This document shows positions 20,608 through 28,960 of a stretch of 64,000 nt of DNA, one piece after another. Every line of letters begins with the position of its first letter. Positions within the stretch are counted from its first letter, which is position 1. Source of the stretch: Massilia violaceinigra. GTDB taxonomy: Bacteria > Pseudomonadota > Gammaproteobacteria > Burkholderiales > Burkholderiaceae_D. Location of the stretch: positions 6,572,001 through 6,636,000 of the forward strand of contig NZ_CP024608.1 in NCBI RefSeq assembly GCF_002752675.1, given 5' to 3'. The notes below the pieces were generated by a model. The model made no database searches. It had not been told where the DNA came from and was given only the letters and a program-made list of their open reading frames with translations. The position numbers were made by a program, and so were the translations under genes.

Positions 20608-23114
20608 CGCTGCGCGCACCCACGATCCTGATCGTCGACGACGAAGCACAAAACCGGCGCCTGCTGGCGGTACTGTTGCAGCCCGAGGGCTACAGCACCT
20701 GCGGCGCGGCCAGCGGCGAGGAGGCGCTGGCCTCCGTCGGCGAGTCGGCCCCGGACCTGATCCTGCTCGACATTACCATGCCGGGCATGGATGGCTACCG
20801 GGTCGCCAGCATCCTGAAGGCCGATCCGGCCACCGCCAACATTCCCATCATCATGGTCACAGCGCACATGGAGCGCACCGCGCGCCTGGCCGGCCTGGAC
20901 GCCGGGGCCGAAGACTTCCTGACCAAACCCGTCGACCGGGCGGAACTATGGTTAAGGGTGCGCAACCTGCTGCGCCTGAAAGCGTACGGCGACCTGCAGG
21001 ACCACACCGCCAGGCTGGAGAGCCAGGTGCTGGCGCGCTCGGTCGACCTGCAGCGCTTTCGCACCGCGATGGACGCCACCGCCGATGCCATCATGCTGAT
21101 CAGCCGCGAGAGCATGCGCTTTAGCGAGGTCAACGAGACAGCATGCCATTTGCTCGGCTACTCGCGCGCGGACATGCTGAGCATGGGGCCAACCGAACTG
21201 GTCAAGACGAGCCGCGCTGCGCTGGAGTGCCAGTATGACGCACTCATTGTCGACGGCGCCAACCGCGACCAGCGGGAAATGATGATGACGTGCAAGGATG
21301 GCTCGAGCGTGCAGGTGGAAGTGAACAGCCAGGCGCTGCGCTCCGGTAACGACTGGACCATTGTGGTGGTAATGCGCGACATTACCGAGCGCAAGCAAGC
21401 GGAAATGCGCCTGACCCACCTGGCCCATCACGACCCCCTGACAGGTTTGCCCAACCGCACGCTATTTTATGACACCTTGCAGCGCACCCTGGCGCTGGCG
21501 CGCAGCAGCGGCGCGCTGGTCGCGGTCATGTTCCTCGACCTCGACAATTTCAAGAATATCAACGACACCCTGGGCCATGCGATTGGCGACGAGCTGCTGT
21601 TACAGTTCAGCAACCGCCTGATGCAGTGCGTGCGCGTGCGCGACACGGTCGGCCGCCTGGGGGGAGACGAATTTGCGCTGATCCTGATCATGCAGGATGG
21701 CCAGCAGGGCGCGGTGGTGATGGCCCAAAAGATCCGCGACGTCTTGCGCGCGCCATTCATCCTGTGCGGGCACGAAGTCACCATCACCGCCAGCATCGGC
21801 ATCACCGTCCATCCGGACGACGCATCCGATCCGGATACGCTGATCAAGTACGCCGATACGGCGATGTACCAGGCCAAGCACGCCGGGCGCGACACCTACC
21901 GCTTCTTCACCGCGCAAATGAACGCCGACGTGCTGGCCCGCCTGACGCTCGAAACGGCCTTGCGCAAGGCCATCGAAAACGAGGAATTCGTGCTGCATTA
22001 TCAGCCCAAGGTGCACCTCAACAGCGGGCGCGTCGCCGGTCTGGAAGCGCTGCTGCGCTGGGACCGCCCCGGCCATGGCATGGTCCCGCCGAATGCATTC
22101 ATTTCGGTGCTGGAAGAGACGGGCATGATCGTGCAAGTCGGCAGCTGGGTCGTGGCCCAGGCGTGCCGCCAGATCGGCTTGTGGCTGCGTTCGCCGGTTG
22201 CTCCGATCCAGGTGGCCGTCAACGTCTCCGGGAGACAATTTGCGGAGGGCGACCTGGATGGAGACATCATCAAGGGATTGGCGCGGCACGGCATTCCGGC
22301 CGAGCTGCTCGATCTGGAGCTGACCGAGACGTCCTTAATGGCCAATACCGAGCGCACCACCGAGATCTTGCACAGGCTCAAGCAGCACGGGGTGCGGATT
22401 TCCATCGACGATTTCGGCACCGGCTACTCCAGCCTGGCTTACCTGCGCCGTTTTCCCATCGATAAACTGAAGATCGACATCGCCTTCATCCGCGACGTCA
22501 CCACCAGTCCCGATGATGCGGCCATCGTGCTGGCCATCATCAGCATGGCCCACAGTCTCAAGCTCGACGTCGTTGCCGAAGGCGTCGAAACCGCCGCCCA
22601 GCTCAACTACCTGCGGCGCCACCATTGCGACCAGATCCAGGGCTATTACTTCAGCCGCCCCCTGCCCGCCGATCAGGTCACCGACATGCTGCTGCAGGAC
22701 CAGAGCCTGGCGCCGCCGGACGGCGCCGACCAGCCCCGCAAGACCTTGTTGATCATCGATGACGACCCCTTCATGCTCGACATCCTGGCCACTTTGTTCG
22801 ACCGCGACGGCTACCACATCCTGTGCGCGCGCTCGGCGGCGGAAGGCTTCGACATGCTGGCCTTGAACGAGGTGCAGGTCATCCTGTGCGACGAGTGCAT
22901 GCCGGCCATGAGCGGAACGGAGTTCCTGGACAAGGTCAAGGAACTGTATCCGAAGACATTTCGTATCGTCCTATCGGGAAACACCGATCTGGAATCGATC
23001 ATGAAGGCGGTCAACTGCGGGGCGATTTTTCGTTTTTATACCAAGCCGTGGGACAACAACCTGCTGCGCGATCACGTGCGCGATGCCTTCCGCCAGTTCA
23101 TGGCGATCGCATGA
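20604..23114 (+). CDS. REC-PAS-GGDEF-EAL-REC cyclic-di-GMP signalling protein
   Basis: 836 residues. The N-terminal receiver has VDDEAQNRR, Asp in LLDITMPGMDG and Lys in LTKPV. It is followed by a PAS domain (about 145-265), a GGDEF domain with intact GRLGGDEF near 352, and an EAL domain with GLEALLRW near 479, LTETSLM and DDFGTGYSS. A second receiver (from about 712) has IDDDPFM, Asp in ILCDECMPAMSG and YTKPWDN, which resembles the RpfG/HD-GYP-associated type. Receivers at both ends of a bifunctional c-di-GMP enzyme are uncommon. Translationally coupled to the receiver gene before it, so the operon links the hybrid kinase to c-di-GMP. Confidence 0.93.
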   Translation: MTLRAPTILIVDDEAQNRRLLAVLLQPEGYSTCGAASGEEALASVGESAPDLILLDITMPGMDGYRVASILKADPATANIPIIMVTAHMERTARLAGLDAGAEDFLTKPVDRAELWLRVRNLLRLKAYGDLQDHTARLESQVLARSVDLQRFRTAMDATADAIMLISRESMRFSEVNETACHLLGYSRADMLSMGPTELVKTSRAALECQYDALIVDGANRDQREMMMTCKDGSSVQVEVNSQALRSGNDWTIVVVMRDITERKQAEMRLTHLAHHDPLTGLPNRTLFYDTLQRTLALARSSGALVAVMFLDLDNFKNINDTLGHAIGDELLLQFSNRLMQCVRVRDTVGRLGGDEFALILIMQDGQQGAVVMAQKIRDVLRAPFILCGHEVTITASIGITVHPDDASDPDTLIKYADTAMYQAKHAGRDTYRFFTAQMNADVLARLTLETALRKAIENEEFVLHYQPKVHLNSGRVAGLEALLRWDRPGHGMVPPNAFISVLEETGMIVQVGSWVVAQACRQIGLWLRSPVAPIQVAVNVSGRQFAEGDLDGDIIKGLARHGIPAELLDLELTETSLMANTERTTEILHRLKQHGVRISIDDFGTGYSSLAYLRRFPIDKLKIDIAFIRDVTTSPDDAAIVLAIISMAHSLKLDVVAEGVETAAQLNYLRRHHCDQIQGYYFSRPLPADQVTDMLLQDQSLAPPDGADQPRKTLLIIDDDPFMLDILATLFDRDGYHILCARSAAEGFDMLALNEVQVILCDECMPAMSGTEFLDKVKELYPKTFRIVLSGNTDLESIMKAVNCGAIFRFYTKPWDNNLLRDHVRDAFRQFMAIA

Positions 23115-23315
23115 CAGCGCACAGCCCAGTCGACTCACGCCGTTGCTGGCCGTGGATCGATGGTGCGCACGCCGCGGCAGCTTGGGCGAACGAGGCGCTG
23201 CGTGCGAGGAGCGCGTGGCGGCATATTGCTCGAATGACGTTAACGAGGCATACTCGCATGGATAAAACGTTAATCTTAATACCTGGTTAACTCGTTCAAC
23301 CACGGGAGTACCCGC

Positions 23316-23864
23316 ATGCCGAATGAATTCACGCTCGCAACCGCCGTTGCGCTCCCCGCGCACTCCAGCGTCAACAACGCCTTTGCATCGGTGAACCTGG
23401 CTGATGCATTTGCGATCCGGCTGCCGTCGGGCGCATCAAACGACCCGGATGTGCTGGCCCGTTTCATCTTCGCGCACCAGCCCGCGTGGATCGGACACCT
23501 CCTGCGTGTGCGCGACATGATCGTCGTCGGCCTGGGTCTGAAAACGGCCGCGCAGCTGGCGAAAATCGCCAGTGAAACGGAGCCTTCCCGCGTTGGCATC
23601 TTCAAAGTCTACAGCACCAACGCGACCGAGATCGTGGTCGGGGAAGACGACAAGCACCTCAATTTCCGGATCTCGATTCTGTGCGCGGGCGGATCAGCGC
23701 CGGACAACAGGCGCGATCTGACCATGACAACGGTGGTTCACTGCCACAACCTGCTGGGACGAACCTACCTGCGCGTCATTGCACCCTTTCACCGCGCCGT
23801 CGTCAAAGCCAGTCTGCGCAGCGCGGCGCGCGTCGGATGGCCCGAGGCTGGCGCGCATCAATAG
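23316..23864 (+). CDS. DUF2867 family protein
   Basis: 182 residues. It has the DUF2867 pattern: DAFAIRLPSG, then FAHQPAWIGHLLRVRDMIV-GLGLKT, and near the end LLGRTYLRVIAPFHRAVVKASLRSA. Probably cytosolic, function unknown. GGGAG upstream supports the start. Its last 7 bp overlap the 3' end of the convergent senA gene. Confidence 0.85.
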   Translation: MPNEFTLATAVALPAHSSVNNAFASVNLADAFAIRLPSGASNDPDVLARFIFAHQPAWIGHLLRVRDMIVVGLGLKTAAQLAKIASETEPSRVGIFKVYSTNATEIVVGEDDKHLNFRISILCAGGSAPDNRRDLTMTTVVHCHNLLGRTYLRVIAPFHRAVVKASLRSAARVGWPEAGAHQ

Positions 23865-25054
23865 GCGCAGGTGCGAAATCCGCAGAAAATATCATCGCGC
23901 TCGGGCATGAAGAAATTGCGGAAGCGCGCCGAGCCAAAGCGTGACGGCGTGGCAAACGACGCGCCGCGCAGCACTTGATGGGTCATGAACCACGGCTGCG
24001 AATACTCGCGGTAGCGGTCCGGCGCAAATCCCGGATACGGCTCGAACGGCGTGCCGGTCCACTCCCACAACTGGCCCCAGCGGAACCCCGCCTGCCCTGA
24101 CAGCGCCGCGTACTCCCATTCCGCTTCGCTGGGCAAGCGCCGCTGCGCCCATGCGCAATACGCCTGGACCTCGAACAGGCACACATGGCGCACCGGTTCG
24201 GCCGCCGACAGCGTCGACAAGCGCCCGAAGCGCATGGTGCGCCACTGGTCGCCGTCGCGCTGCCAGTAGCGCGGCGAGGAGCGCTCCTGGCGCATCAGCC
24301 ACGCGCTGCCGGCCGCGCTCCAGTACTGGCGGTTCTGGTAACCGCCGTCGGCCACGAATTCGGCAAACTGCGCATTGGTCACCAGAGCCGCATCGATGCG
24401 AAACGGCGCCACGTAGACCGGGTGCGCCTGCTTCTCGTTGTCGAACACGAAGCCGCCCTCCTGGCCTGCGCCCAGCACGATGGTCCCGCCGGGATAGGCG
24501 ATTTCCGCGCCCTGCGAATGGACCGCTTCATCGCGCGTGAGCTGCGCCGGCGCCGCCACGCCCAGGGTCTGCATCGAATACAGATAGGCTTCGCCATGCA
24601 TGTCCTCGTGCGCCAGCGCCAGGCGGTACGGGTACAGGGCTTGGTCCGTGCCCGCCTCGCGCGAGAGCTTGTCGAGGGTACGATCGAGCACTTCATGGCA
24701 GTAGGTCTTCAGCGCCCCGGGGCTGGGCAGGTCGAGCGTCCAGCGCGAGCGGTGCGGCACAAGGTTCGAATCGAACCAGTCGTCGCCCTGCGTGAGCAGC
24801 GAGGCGCGCTGGGCATCGGCCGGATGGCTCGACGTCGCCTCGCGCAGGATGAACCATTCGGCGAACCACGCGGTGTGGCCCAGTTCCCACAGCGGCGGAT
24901 TGATCGTGGCAATATGCGGCACGCGCGACAGGCTGTCGAAACCCGCGCCGGCGAAGCAGTCGAAGAGGCTGAGCGTATAATTGCGCGCACTCTGCAGCGC
25001 CTCGGCCAATTGCTGCGGCTTGGCGTGCCGGAAGGATGCGGTGATTGAACTCAT
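23858..25054 (-). CDS. senA: Selenoneine synthase SenA (EgtB-like)
   Basis: 398 residues. The N-terminal DinB-like domain supplies a putative three-His iron site: His60 in LGHTAWF and His149/His153 in HEDMHGEAY. The C-terminal half is a formylglycine-generating-enzyme-like domain (from about 195; LPSEAEWEYAA, LWEWTGTPF, VLRGASFATP, NFFMPERD). It is an EgtB relative but differs from the canonical EgtB in this window, which has HEQQHQELILTD at the second site. Known SenA joins a selenosugar to hercynine to give selenoneine. The assignment rests largely on context: it is divergent from senB by only 36 bp, with selD after senB. An EgtB-type ergothioneine enzyme is the alternative. Confidence 0.87.
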   Translation of the reverse strand: MSSITASFRHAKPQQLAEALQSARNYTLSLFDCFAGAGFDSLSRVPHIATINPPLWELGHTAWFAEWFILREATSSHPADAQRASLLTQGDDWFDSNLVPHRSRWTLDLPSPGALKTYCHEVLDRTLDKLSREAGTDQALYPYRLALAHEDMHGEAYLYSMQTLGVAAPAQLTRDEAVHSQGAEIAYPGGTIVLGAGQEGGFVFDNEKQAHPVYVAPFRIDAALVTNAQFAEFVADGGYQNRQYWSAAGSAWLMRQERSSPRYWQRDGDQWRTMRFGRLSTLSAAEPVRHVCLFEVQAYCAWAQRRLPSEAEWEYAALSGQAGFRWGQLWEWTGTPFEPYPGFAPDRYREYSQPWFMTHQVLRGASFATPSRFGSARFRNFFMPERDDIFCGFRTCAY

Positions 25055-25090
25055 AGCAGCCAATTGTAACGACTTTTTCAAGGAGCCGCG

Positions 25091-26053
25091 GTGCAGCGAC
25101 CACGCGTGCTGATCGTCAGTCCCGCATCGAAGCGGGAGAACAACGGCAACTGGCAGACCGCCAGCCGCTGGGCGCATTTCCTGCGCGCGCGCTGCCGCGT
25201 GACGATCGCCCCCGGCTGGGACGAAGGCGCGCCCCCGCCCGACCTGATGATCGCGCTGCATGCGCGCCGCTCGGCGGCCCCGCTGGCCGCTTTTGCCGCC
25301 GCTTTCCCCGACCGTGCGCGCGTGCTGGTACTGACCGGCACCGATCTGTATCGCGACATCGCCACCGACGCCGCGGCCCAGGCATCGCTGGCCCACGCCG
25401 ACAGGCTGGTACTGCTGCAGGCCGACGGCCTGGCCCTGCTGGCACCCGAACTGCGCCCCAGGGCCTGCGTGATCCACCAGTCCGCGCCGTCGCTGGCGCC
25501 CTTGCCCCATGGCGCGGCGCGCCGCTTCATCGACATCGTCATGATCGGCCATCTGCGCGAAGAAAAAGACCCGCGCACCTTCATGGCCGCGGCCGCGCTG
25601 GTATTGGTGCCCAAGGCGCGCCTGCTGCATATCGGCGGCGCGCTCGATCCGGCCTTGGGCGCGCTCGCCGAGGCCACGCAGGCGGCCACGCCGCGTTACC
25701 GCTGGCTGGGCGCGATGGCGCACGCCGCCACGCGCCAGCGGCTGCGGCGCAGCCACGCCATGGTGATCGCCTCGCACATGGAAGGCGGCGCCAACGTCAT
25801 CATCGAAGCGGTCACCTGCGGCGTGCCGGTGCTGGCCAGCGATATCAGCGGCAACCGCGGCATGCTGGGCGAGGATTACGCGGGCTACTTCGCGCCGGGC
25901 GACGCGCCCGGGCTGGCGCGCCTGATCGAACGCTGCATCGGCGACCAGGCCTTCCACGCGCTGCTGCGGCGCCAGTGCGACGCGCGCGCGCCCTTGTTCG
26001 CGCCGGAGCACGAGCGGGCCTGTGTGCTCGACTTGGTGGATAATCTGGTCTGA
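25091..26053 (+). CDS. senB: Selenosugar synthase SenB (GT-B glycosyltransferase)
   Basis: 320 residues from a GTG at 25091 with AGGAG ten bases upstream. It has a GT-B fold: an N-terminal RVLIVSPASKRENNGNWQT and a C-terminal nucleotide-sugar site EGGANVIIEAVTCGVPVLAS (Glu pair of the GT4 type). In characterised systems SenB couples selenophosphate to a UDP-sugar, forming the selenosugar that SenA uses. It lies between divergent senA and the selenophosphate synthetase gene, whose start follows 29 bp later, so senB and selD form one operon. The close family is usually annotated only as a putative glycosyltransferase. Confidence 0.88.
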   Translation: MQRPRVLIVSPASKRENNGNWQTASRWAHFLRARCRVTIAPGWDEGAPPPDLMIALHARRSAAPLAAFAAAFPDRARVLVLTGTDLYRDIATDAAAQASLAHADRLVLLQADGLALLAPELRPRACVIHQSAPSLAPLPHGAARRFIDIVMIGHLREEKDPRTFMAAAALVLVPKARLLHIGGALDPALGALAEATQAATPRYRWLGAMAHAATRQRLRRSHAMVIASHMEGGANVIIEAVTCGVPVLASDISGNRGMLGEDYAGYFAPGDAPGLARLIERCIGDQAFHALLRRQCDARAPLFAPEHERACVLDLVDNLV

Positions 26054-26082
26054 CCTGCCTTTTACCGAAACGGACACCGACC

Positions 26083-27141
26083 ATGAGCAATGCCCCAGAA
26101 ACGCCCATCAAACTCACCTCGTTTTCGCATGGCGGCGGCTGCGGCTGCAAAATCGCGCCCGGGGTGCTGTCCGAGATCCTGAAAAACTCGACCGGCTTCC
26201 CGGTCCCCAAGGAGCTGATGGTCGGTATCGAGACCGCCGACGATGCTGCCGTCTACAAGCTCAATGACGAGCAGGCGCTGATCGCCACCACCGATTTCTT
26301 CATGCCGATCGTCGACGACCCGTTCGATTTCGGCCGCATCGCCGCCACCAACGCCATCTCCGACGTGTACGCGATGGGCGGCACGCCGATCATGGCGCTC
26401 GCGCTGGTGGGCATGCCGATCAATAAACTGCCGCTCGAGACCATCGGCCAGATCATCCGCGGCGGCGAAACCATGTGCGCCGAAGCGGGCATCCCCATCG
26501 CCGGCGGCCACACCATCGATTCGGTCGAGCCGATCTACGGGCTGGTGGTGCTGGGCCTCGTGCATCCGTCCAAGGTCAAGCGCAACGCGGACGCGCGTGC
26601 GGGCGACGTGCTCATTCTCGGCAAACCGCTGGGCGTGGGCGTGCTCTCGGCGGCGCTCAAAAAAGACGTGCTGGGGCCAGAAGGCTACGCCGCCATGATC
26701 GCCAATACGACCAAGCTGAATAAGCCGGGCAAGGCGCTGTCGGAAATGGAAGGAGTGCATGCGCTGACCGACGTTACCGGCTTCGGCCTGTTGGGCCACC
26801 TGCTGGAACTGGCGCGCGGCTCGCAATTGACGGCGCAGCTGACAATGTCGCAGATTCCGCTGCTGCCCGGCGTGGAACAGCTCGCGCACGATGGCTACTT
26901 CACCGGCGCGTCGGGACGCAACTGGGATGCCTACGGCAAGGATGTGACGCTGTCGCCGAGCATCAGCAGCGCGCAGCACATGCTGCTGACCGACCCGCAA
27001 ACCTCGGGCGGGCTGCTGGTATCGTGCGACCCGGGCAGCGTGGACGAGATCCTGGCGCTGTTCGCGCGCGAAGGCTTCGAGAGCGCCGCCGTCATCGGCG
27101 AGATGACAGCGGGCGCGCCGCGCGTGCAAGTGGCGGCATAA
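26083..27141 (+). CDS. selD: Selenide, water dikinase (selenophosphate synthetase; SenC role)
   Basis: 352 residues. The N-terminal SHGGGCGCKI has the catalytic Cys20 (Cys, not selenocysteine) and Lys23. The AIRS-type ATP-binding core follows (GIETADDAAVYKL, TDFFMPIVDDPFDFGRIAA, GGHTIDSVEP), and the C-terminus has DVTGFGLLGH and TDPQTSGGLL. It makes selenophosphate from selenide and ATP. In this operon it would feed SenB. No selA, selB or selU is visible in the window, so whether it also serves selenocysteine or selenouridine cannot be judged here. Confidence 0.95.
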   Translation: MSNAPETPIKLTSFSHGGGCGCKIAPGVLSEILKNSTGFPVPKELMVGIETADDAAVYKLNDEQALIATTDFFMPIVDDPFDFGRIAATNAISDVYAMGGTPIMALALVGMPINKLPLETIGQIIRGGETMCAEAGIPIAGGHTIDSVEPIYGLVVLGLVHPSKVKRNADARAGDVLILGKPLGVGVLSAALKKDVLGPEGYAAMIANTTKLNKPGKALSEMEGVHALTDVTGFGLLGHLLELARGSQLTAQLTMSQIPLLPGVEQLAHDGYFTGASGRNWDAYGKDVTLSPSISSAQHMLLTDPQTSGGLLVSCDPGSVDEILALFAREGFESAAVIGEMTAGAPRVQVAA

Positions 27142-27148
27142 GGGCATA

Positions 27149-27168
27149 AGGCTGGCCCTGGCCAGCCT
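27149..27168. terminator. Hairpin between selD and PEP-CTERM gene
   Basis: AGGCTGGC and its exact complement GCCAGCCT around a 4-base loop, 8 bp after the selD stop and 10 bp before the convergent gene's stop. It lacks a strong T run; probably a shared transcript end. Confidence 0.5.
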
Positions 27169-27178
27169 CGGTGTTACA

Positions 27179-27919
27179 TCAAGCGGCCGAGGTGCCCGAT
27201 GCCGACTTGCGGCGCTTGCGTGCGACGAAGCCCAGCATGGCCAGGCCGGCGCCCAGCATGGCCCAGCTGCTTGGTTCCGGCACGGCGGCAACCGAGAACG
27301 ACAGGTTGTCGGCATAGCCATCGTTGTAGCTGCCTTCGACACGGCGCATGTCGAGGACGATGTCGACCAGCGCGGTACCGACTGGAATCAGGCCGAGGCT
27401 GTCGCGATACGCCATGCCGGTACGGCCGCCGCGCTCACCCGGGGTAACCGGTGCCAGGCTGGTGCTGAACAGGGCTTGGCCGGTGCTATCGCGGAACACG
27501 GCGCTCAGGGTTGCATTGTCGCCCTGGGTAGCGTAGCCACCCAGCCAGCCGGACAGGTTGAATTGCGACTGTCCGGCGTTGATGGCGCCGCTGAAAGCGC
27601 TCAGGTCGATGACCTGGATCGCGCGCGAAGCCGCCGTGTTGACGCCACCACCAAAGAAATTCTTGCCGCGGTTCTGAGGGCCGGCATCGCCTGGCGACGG
27701 GAAGCCGCCGCCTGCGCCGTATACGACCGAGGTCAGGCCGCCCGTGACGTTCCAGCCGGGAACCGGCACCGTGCCGCCGTCGGTCGAGCCCGCGCCCGCT
27801 TCAGCATCGCCATTGACGATCAGATTCTGGCCCACGACGGCCGTGCCAGCGCTCGCCGGGGCGGCGCAAGCGAGCGCACTCGCCATCGATAAAGCCATTG
27901 CAACAGTTACAAAACGCAT
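27179..27919 (-). CDS. PEP-CTERM sorted exported protein
   Basis: 246 residues from the ATG at 27919; AAGGGA sits five bases upstream, whereas the in-frame ATG at 27925 would touch it. A signal peptide (cleavage near ASA-GT) leads into a beta-rich domain with NLIVNGDAEAG and a late GYADNLSFSV, the usual layout of carbohydrate-binding-like exported proteins. The C-terminus is a classic PEP-CTERM tail: VPEPSSWAMLGAGLAMLG, then an ARKRRK basic cluster. Exosortase would process it at the inner membrane; no exosortase gene is in the window. Function of the mature domain unknown. Confidence 0.88.
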   Translation of the reverse strand: MRFVTVAMALSMASALACAAPASAGTAVVGQNLIVNGDAEAGAGSTDGGTVPVPGWNVTGGLTSVVYGAGGGFPSPGDAGPQNRGKNFFGGGVNTAASRAIQVIDLSAFSGAINAGQSQFNLSGWLGGYATQGDNATLSAVFRDSTGQALFSTSLAPVTPGERGGRTGMAYRDSLGLIPVGTALVDIVLDMRRVEGSYNDGYADNLSFSVAAVPEPSSWAMLGAGLAMLGFVARKRRKSASGTSAA

Positions 27920-28216
27920 AAACATCCCTTGAATGATTGAAGTGCCGCCTGTGCCAGCCCGCGGCTCCGCGGCAGACAAACGGGACGCTGGTAAATATAA
28001 TGCCATTTTACAAGGTTTCCACACGTATTTATTCAAACAACAAGATATTTACTGCACTGGTGTCGGCAAAAAGGCAATGCGATTTGCGGGAATGCCGCCG
28101 GCCGAGGGCAAAATGCAACGTTGATAATTTTATTCAGGGTACCGTGCGGGCAGGCGAATACGGGACGGGTATGATCGGTTGTGCGGTTCCACCTTGTGCA
28201 TCTCCAGGAGAACATG

Positions 28217-28576
28217 ATGGCGTATGTCGACGGTTTCGTACTTCCCCTCCCCACCAGCAACATCGAAAGTTATCGCACCATGGCGGCGACCTGCGGCGCC
28301 ATCTGGCGCGAACACGGCGCGCTGCAGTACCGCGAATGCATTGCCGATGACGTCAAGCCGGGCAAACTCACGTCGTTTCCCCAGAGCGTCAACCTGCAGC
28401 CCGGCGAGACCGTGGTCTTTTCCTGGATCGTGTATGAATCGCGCGCTCACCGCGATGAAGTCAACGACAAGGTCATGAAAGACCCGCGCATGGCCGACTT
28501 CATGAAAGGGACCGACATGCCCTTCGACGGCAAGCGCATGATTTACGGCGGCTTCGACATGTTTCTCGATTTGTAG
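28217..28576 (+). CDS. DUF1428 family protein
   Basis: 119 residues. The ATG at 28217 (MAYVDGFVLPLP) has AGGAG six bases upstream; the adjacent ATG at 28214 is too close to it. It shows the family's YRECIADDV, VVFSWIVYESRAHRDEVN and MPFDGKRMIYGGFDMF. DUF1428 is a small dimeric alpha-beta barrel fold with no established activity (E. coli YbaA is a member). Monocistronic, upstream of the leu leader region. Confidence 0.93.
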   Translation: MAYVDGFVLPLPTSNIESYRTMAATCGAIWREHGALQYRECIADDVKPGKLTSFPQSVNLQPGETVVFSWIVYESRAHRDEVNDKVMKDPRMADFMKGTDMPFDGKRMIYGGFDMFLDL

Positions 28577-28623
28577 TTCGCCACGGTATGGCGAGGGCGG
28601 TTTGTCGGCGTGCAACTGAGCGC

Positions 28624-28653
28624 TTGACAAGCCGGCGCGCCCTGACGTACAGT
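28624..28653 (+). promoter_or_regulatory. Probable leuA promoter
   Basis: A consensus TTGACA at 28624-28629 and TACAGT at 28648-28653 with an 18-bp spacer. The predicted start point, six to seven bases downstream, coincides with the A of the first leader ATG at 28660, so that leader ORF would be leaderless. Confidence 0.65.
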
Positions 28654-28659
28654 GAACTC

Positions 28660-28743
28660 ATGTCTTCCTCCCTGCATCTGTCGTCTTTCCCCCTGCTCGC
28701 TGGCGCGCTATCGCTAGCGACGCTACTAGCTGCACGCGCGTAA
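28660..28743 (+). CDS. Leucine-rich leader peptide 1 of leuA
   Basis: A 27-codon ORF ending in TAA with 8 leucines, four of them the codon CTA, which is rare in the surrounding GC-rich genes. The Leu codons lie as pairs and near-pairs at positions 12-13, 17, 19 and 22-23. No ribosome binding site is visible, consistent with translation from a leaderless transcript. Such peptides sense charged tRNA-Leu in amino-acid attenuation systems. A short signal-peptide-like product is the alternative, but position, codon choice and promoter fit a leader. Confidence 0.6.
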   Translation: MSSSLHLSSFPLLAGALSLATLLAARA

Positions 28744-28757
28744 TCCACCCGCAGTGC

Positions 28758-28930
28758 GCCGCCCGGCTCCCCCGCCGGCGAGTTGTAAGCCAGTAAAATC
28801 CCAGGAAAGTCCGACCCGATGTTTGCACCTGTCTCCATCACCTTGTTTCTACTGCTAAAGCTACCGATCGGTTGCCTGGCCTAGCGACTCCGTGGCCGCC
28901 CGGCAGCCCGTCGCCACACCGCCGCCCGGC
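28758..28930 (+). repeat. Three copies of GCCGCCCGGC in the leuA leader
   Basis: Exact 10-bp copies occur at 28758-28767, 28895-28904 and 28921-28930, one after leader ORF 1 and two after leader ORF 2. They are direct, not inverted, so they would compete for one complement rather than pair together. No T-run terminator was found among them. Confidence 0.6.
28819..28884 (+). CDS. Leucine-rich leader peptide 2 of leuA
   Basis: A 21-codon ORF ending in TAG, with AGGAAAG nine bases upstream. It contains six leucines, four of them within LFLLLKL, and three use the rare CTA. It lies 77 bp before leuA. Its context and composition are those of a classical leu attenuator peptide. Confidence 0.65.
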   Translation: MFAPVSITLFLLLKLPIGCLA

Positions 28931-28960
28931 CCTTATCCGCTTTAGTCTCAGGAGAACACC

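Noticed and set aside
17728..20649. Long minus-strand open frame opposite the hybrid kinase
   Set aside because: The + strand encodes a complete set of PAS, kinase and receiver motifs; the antisense product is low-complexity.
24765..24785. tRNA-like GGTTCGAATC motif
   Set aside because: It lies inside senA coding sequence and no cloverleaf or acceptor stem can be built around it.
23858..26077. Minus-strand frame joining senA with sequence antisense to senB
   Set aside because: The upstream part is the shadow of senB; the SenA start at 25054 matches the family's N-terminus.
28577..28593. Weak hairpin after the DUF1428 gene
   Set aside because: Only a 6-bp stem and no T run; not enough to call a terminator.
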